This document shows positions 60,662 through 64,000 of a stretch of DNA of 64,000 bases, piece after piece (the first letter of the stretch is position 1; every line of letters starts with the position of its first letter). Origin of the DNA: Siphonodentalium dalli (lineage: Eukaryota > Mollusca > Scaphopoda > Gadilida > Siphonodentaliidae); assembly GCA_032622095.1 (NCBI GenBank), contig CP136062.1, positions 17,733,739-17,797,738 of the forward strand, in the 5' to 3' direction. The position numbers and the translations under genes were made by a program. The notes beneath the pieces were generated by a model. That model had not been told where the DNA came from, made no database searches, and saw only the letters and a list, made by a program, of their open reading frames with translations.

Positions 60662-61982
60662 AAGTGTCAATGACACTGTAGCTCAACTTAGAAAGGGAAT
60701 AATTTCATGTGTTACAGTCAATGGAGCAATTAGGAATACGGACAGTTGAAATATCTGTAATACTAGATTATCAACATGAAGAGATATATATAAAGTAAAA
60801 TCCAAGATGGTTGGTGGCGGCTATTTTTTTCGAAGGAAATTCAATAACATTTGATAGCTTCCATCGAGTAAACTAATATCAAGATTAATATGAAGTTTGG
60901 TGATGATCGCCTGAGACAAGTGGACTGTAGGATGTGCCAAAGGATTTAGTCATGCAAAGAGTAAAATCCAAGATGGCTGCCCATGCTACAAGGATTGAAT
61001 TTTGAAATCCAAGATGGCCGCTGATGGCCATGATTTTTTGCCGAATGACCCCAAAATGACTCATTTCCCATCTACATGTCAATGTCAACAGCCATGACAA
61101 ATTTCATAATGATCTGACCAAAGGTGCGACCTGTAGCCTGTGACAAAGGATTTAGTCATGCAAAGAGACAAATCCAAGATGGCTGCTGGCGGCCATGTTT
61201 TTTGCTGAATGATGACTCGTTCCCATCTACATGTCAAGACAAATTTTGTGATGATCAGACAAACAGTATGGCCTGTAGCCTGTGCTAATGGATTGAATTT
61301 TGATTTCCAAGATGGCTGTTGGCGGCCATGTTTTTTTACCGAATGACCTCAAAATTACTCGTTCCCATTTACATGTCAATGTTAACATCCATGACAAATT
61401 TCATTATGATCCGACCTGTAGCCTGTGTCAAAGGATTTAGTCATACAAAGAGGAAAATCCACGATGGCTGACGGCGGCCATGTTTTATAGCCGAATGACC
61501 CCAAAATGAATCGTTCCCATCTACATATCAATATTAACATCCACGACAAATTTCATGATGATCAGACAACACTCCGGCCTGTAGCCCGTGTTAATGGATT
61601 GAATTTTGAAATCCAAGATGGCCACTGGCGGCCATGTTTTCTTTAGCCGAATGACCCCAAAATGACTCGTTCCCATCTACATGTCAATGCCCATCACAAA
61701 CAGTAGGACCTATAGCCCGTGCTAATGGATTGAATTTTGAAATCCGAGATGGCTGCTGACCCCAATGACCCCAAAATGACTCGTTCCCATCTACATGTCA
61801 ATGTCAACAGCTATGACAAATTTTATAATAATCCGACCAAAGGTACGACCTGTAGCCTGTGCTAAAGGAAATTGTTGACGAATCACACATGCACACACTC
61901 ACACACATGCATGCACACACACATGGATGACGGATACCAATCCATGGCAATAGCTCAAACTTTACAAAGTAAAGTTGAGCTA
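60658..61982 (+). mobile_element. Pearl-like element, duplicate of 43295-44739
   Basis: Same 5' and 3' termini. It is shorter by about 120 bp because most of one monomer is deleted: GATGGCTGCC joins directly to CATGCTACAAGG near 60980. AGTCATGCAAAGAGACAAAT near 61152 lacks the TTAAA insertion seen in copy 1. Confidence 0.85.
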
Positions 61983-62019
61983 ATAAATAACAAGTCTAAA
62001 TCTGCCTCCGTTAAACCAT

Positions 62020-62550
62020 CTAAAAAGTAATTGCTCCGCAAAAGTGACGCTATTGTTTTTGTGTATGTCGCAACCATGTAAAAAAAATAAGCTGTTAAAA
62101 CTGACGTGTAGGAATATCCACGTTGGGGCATGTGCCGGCGTCTTTGAATCAGACAACACTTAGCGCCAGTTTACCAATAATTGATCCCCCTATTTCAGGC
62201 AATATATTGGCAGCTTGTGCATTAGAATTAGGGGATAATGGTGCATCTAAAAAGTAATTGCTCCGCAAAAGTGACGCTATTGTTTTTGTGTATGTCGCAA
62301 CCAGGTAAAAAAAATAAGCTGTTAAAACTGACGTGTAGGAATATCCACATTGGGGCATTGACCAAATTGCGGGCAAAGATGGATAACTCTAAAATCAAGT
62401 GGCTTTTTGTATCAGATATTTGACAAGCCGGCAAAATAGACAGTCATCGAGAAGAATTTCATTGACCAAATTGCGGGCAAAGATGGATAACTCTAAAATC
62501 AAGTGGCTTTTTGTGTCAGATATTTGACAAACCGGTAAAATTTGTTGAAC
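62020..62550. repeat. Nested direct repeats, duplicate copy
   Basis: Counterpart of 44777-45310: CTAAAAAGTAATTGCTCCGC at 62020 and about 62247, and TTGACCAAATTGCGGGCAAA at about 62358 and 62462. 62551-64000 repeats 45311-46760 and holds no gene. Confidence 0.85.
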
Positions 62551-64000
62551 AAAATGTTGATAAATAACAGGTTTTGTGCAATTTTATACTATAGTTGATG
62601 GTGCTTTTCATTATTTTTGGGCAATTATTAGATTCTGATAACTGAAGCGTCATTTCAAAAAATGTTGTTTTTGGAATGTGATTATATGGGGACCCTCTGA
62701 TCGGATTAAGTACCGGTACCTGTAAGAGATTTTATGGTATCTGGAACATTTCATATTTAGTTACATGTAGCATGGCATTCAGAAATATGATATGTCGCCT
62801 TGAGGCAAAAATTTATATTACCATATTTATGGTATTGATCGCCTACATGTATTGACCAAAATGGACAGGATTACATTTTTCTCTTGTCGTGTCTATTTCA
62901 ATCCTAACTTAGAAGTATGTCGATCTGGTAAATAATTGGAGAGAATGCTTTATACACGTATAGCATTTATGTCTTGGCCACTAACTGAGAGCTGTGATAA
63001 TAATAGTAAGTTATCGTTGGAGACCCCCCCCCCCCCCCCACAATGGAGATCTCTAGTCGCATCCATGTAGCCAATGTGTTCTTATACCTTATAACCGGGG
63101 AGGTGGCTACATGTAGATGGTCCCCATTGGTGGGTGGTTGGGAAACTTGGGTTTGTCCGCCTTGACATTTCCAAATGTACGTACCTTGAACCAGACCAAA
63201 GTCAAATGTTCTCGAAATACTACTTTGCACCCCCCCCCCCCCCCCCCCCCCCAGTTGAACTTTCCAAATGGTACCTCAAACATTTCCAACTGAAATGTTC
63301 AACCTGACACCCTCTAAACCTAAATTGTTCAACCGATAGCCATTCCGACCAAACTTTGGACCAAGAGTAGAAGAATATACTGCTGTTGGTCTAAAAACAA
63401 CACATTCCCCCACTAAATACTGGTTGGAAAATCAAACAATCAATAATATATATTGTTTTTATCTCAGGATGTCTGCTGTTCACATTTCTAGCTACATGTA
63501 GCTGGGACTAATATATTATTATATATTATATTAGATGAGTCCCAGTCTCTAGTAATTAGCTATTATATGTTTTGGGTTGGGAGGTAGGCCTACCACCCGG
63601 GGGTGATACGTGGTGGCTCGGAGTGTTTTTATGTGGTATTTAGGGCGGGCCACCCACACATTCCGTCAAATCGGTCGAAATCCTTACCATTCTCGAAAAT
63701 GGTCCATACCCAATTTTCACCCCTCGGGTGGTACGACCCAGGGGGGGGGGGGGGGGATGTTTCTATGTGGTATTTGGGGCGGGCCACACACCCATGCCGT
63801 CAAGTCAGCCGAAAGCGATATTTTTTTAAATAAGGAATATATAGGGAAGGGAATAAGTTCCAAATGTCATGATCGTTGTGATAGCGCCATATACAAATGT
63901 CTGACATTAGCATGAATTGTAATTCGCCAGACACAAAGAATGATGAGGCGATCAGCATACTAATTGCATTAGAATATCAATTGTATGGAATACTATTATG

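Larger units (their letters stand above)
58045..64000 (+). repeat. Segmental duplication, copy 2 (continues beyond the window)
   Basis: Direct near-identical copy of 40700-46760. Copy-specific changes: a ~20-bp stretch present near 59435, about 120 bp missing near 60976, C-runs of 16 and 23 where copy 1 has 13 and 14, and ~16 bp missing after the G-run near 63755. The last base corresponds to 46760. Confidence 0.93.

Overview
This is eukaryotic, gene-poor, repeat-dense DNA, and I infer it comes from a bivalve mollusc. No bacterial-style gene packing or ribosome-binding sites are present. The clue to the host is a dominant family of interspersed elements with ~160-bp tandem cores, an (ACAC/ACGG)-rich stretch before the 3' end and short inverted ends. 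This is the layout known from bivalve pearl / BIV160 / DTC84-type elements. A TRIM-type RING/B-box exon, Helitron-like termini, LINE relics with PHD-like and esterase-like ORF1 pieces, and a Ty1/Copia relic fit the same host. The species cannot be named from the sequence alone.

Layout. 1-3.9 kb: 3' tip of a pearl-like element, a 53-bp minisatellite and ~160-bp tandem repeats. 4.0-9.8 kb: a 5.8-kb element with ~1.5-kb inverted terminal repeats. 10.3-14.4 kb: pearl-like elements running into a 33-bp satellite. 14.9-20.5 kb: a second, related long-inverted-repeat element. 20.5-22.8 kb: another ~170-bp tandem family and AT-rich DNA. 23.2-26.4 kb: a pearl-like element split by a 1.44-kb TA-flanked DNA transposon. 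28.1-29.6 kb: the only convincing host-gene sequence, one minus-strand TRIM/RBCC exon. 29.7-39.4 kb: LINE, MULE and RT scraps, foldback MITEs, minisatellites and two abutting Helitron-like elements. 39.5-46.8 kb: an esterase-like retroelement ORF relic, two pearl-like elements and a PHD-like ORF1 scrap. 46.7-49.2 kb: an imperfect tandem duplication with foldbacks. 50.5-52.7 kb: a LINE with an open 690-codon reverse-transcriptase ORF. 55.8-57.9 kb: a decayed Ty1/Copia relic. 58.0-64.0 kb: a near-identical second copy of 40.7-46.8 kb that runs off the window.

There is no operon-like cooperation. Apart from the TRIM exon, almost everything recognisable is mobile DNA or its remains. The strongest leads are the two long-inverted-repeat elements with no visible transposase, the pearl-like elements whose ends pair with each other and adjoin three different minisatellites, the empty-site proof for two TA-target transposons, a 439-bp element built from repeated 26-bp palindromes, and the 6-kb duplication. 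Edges of diverged repeats were read by eye and may be off by tens of bases.
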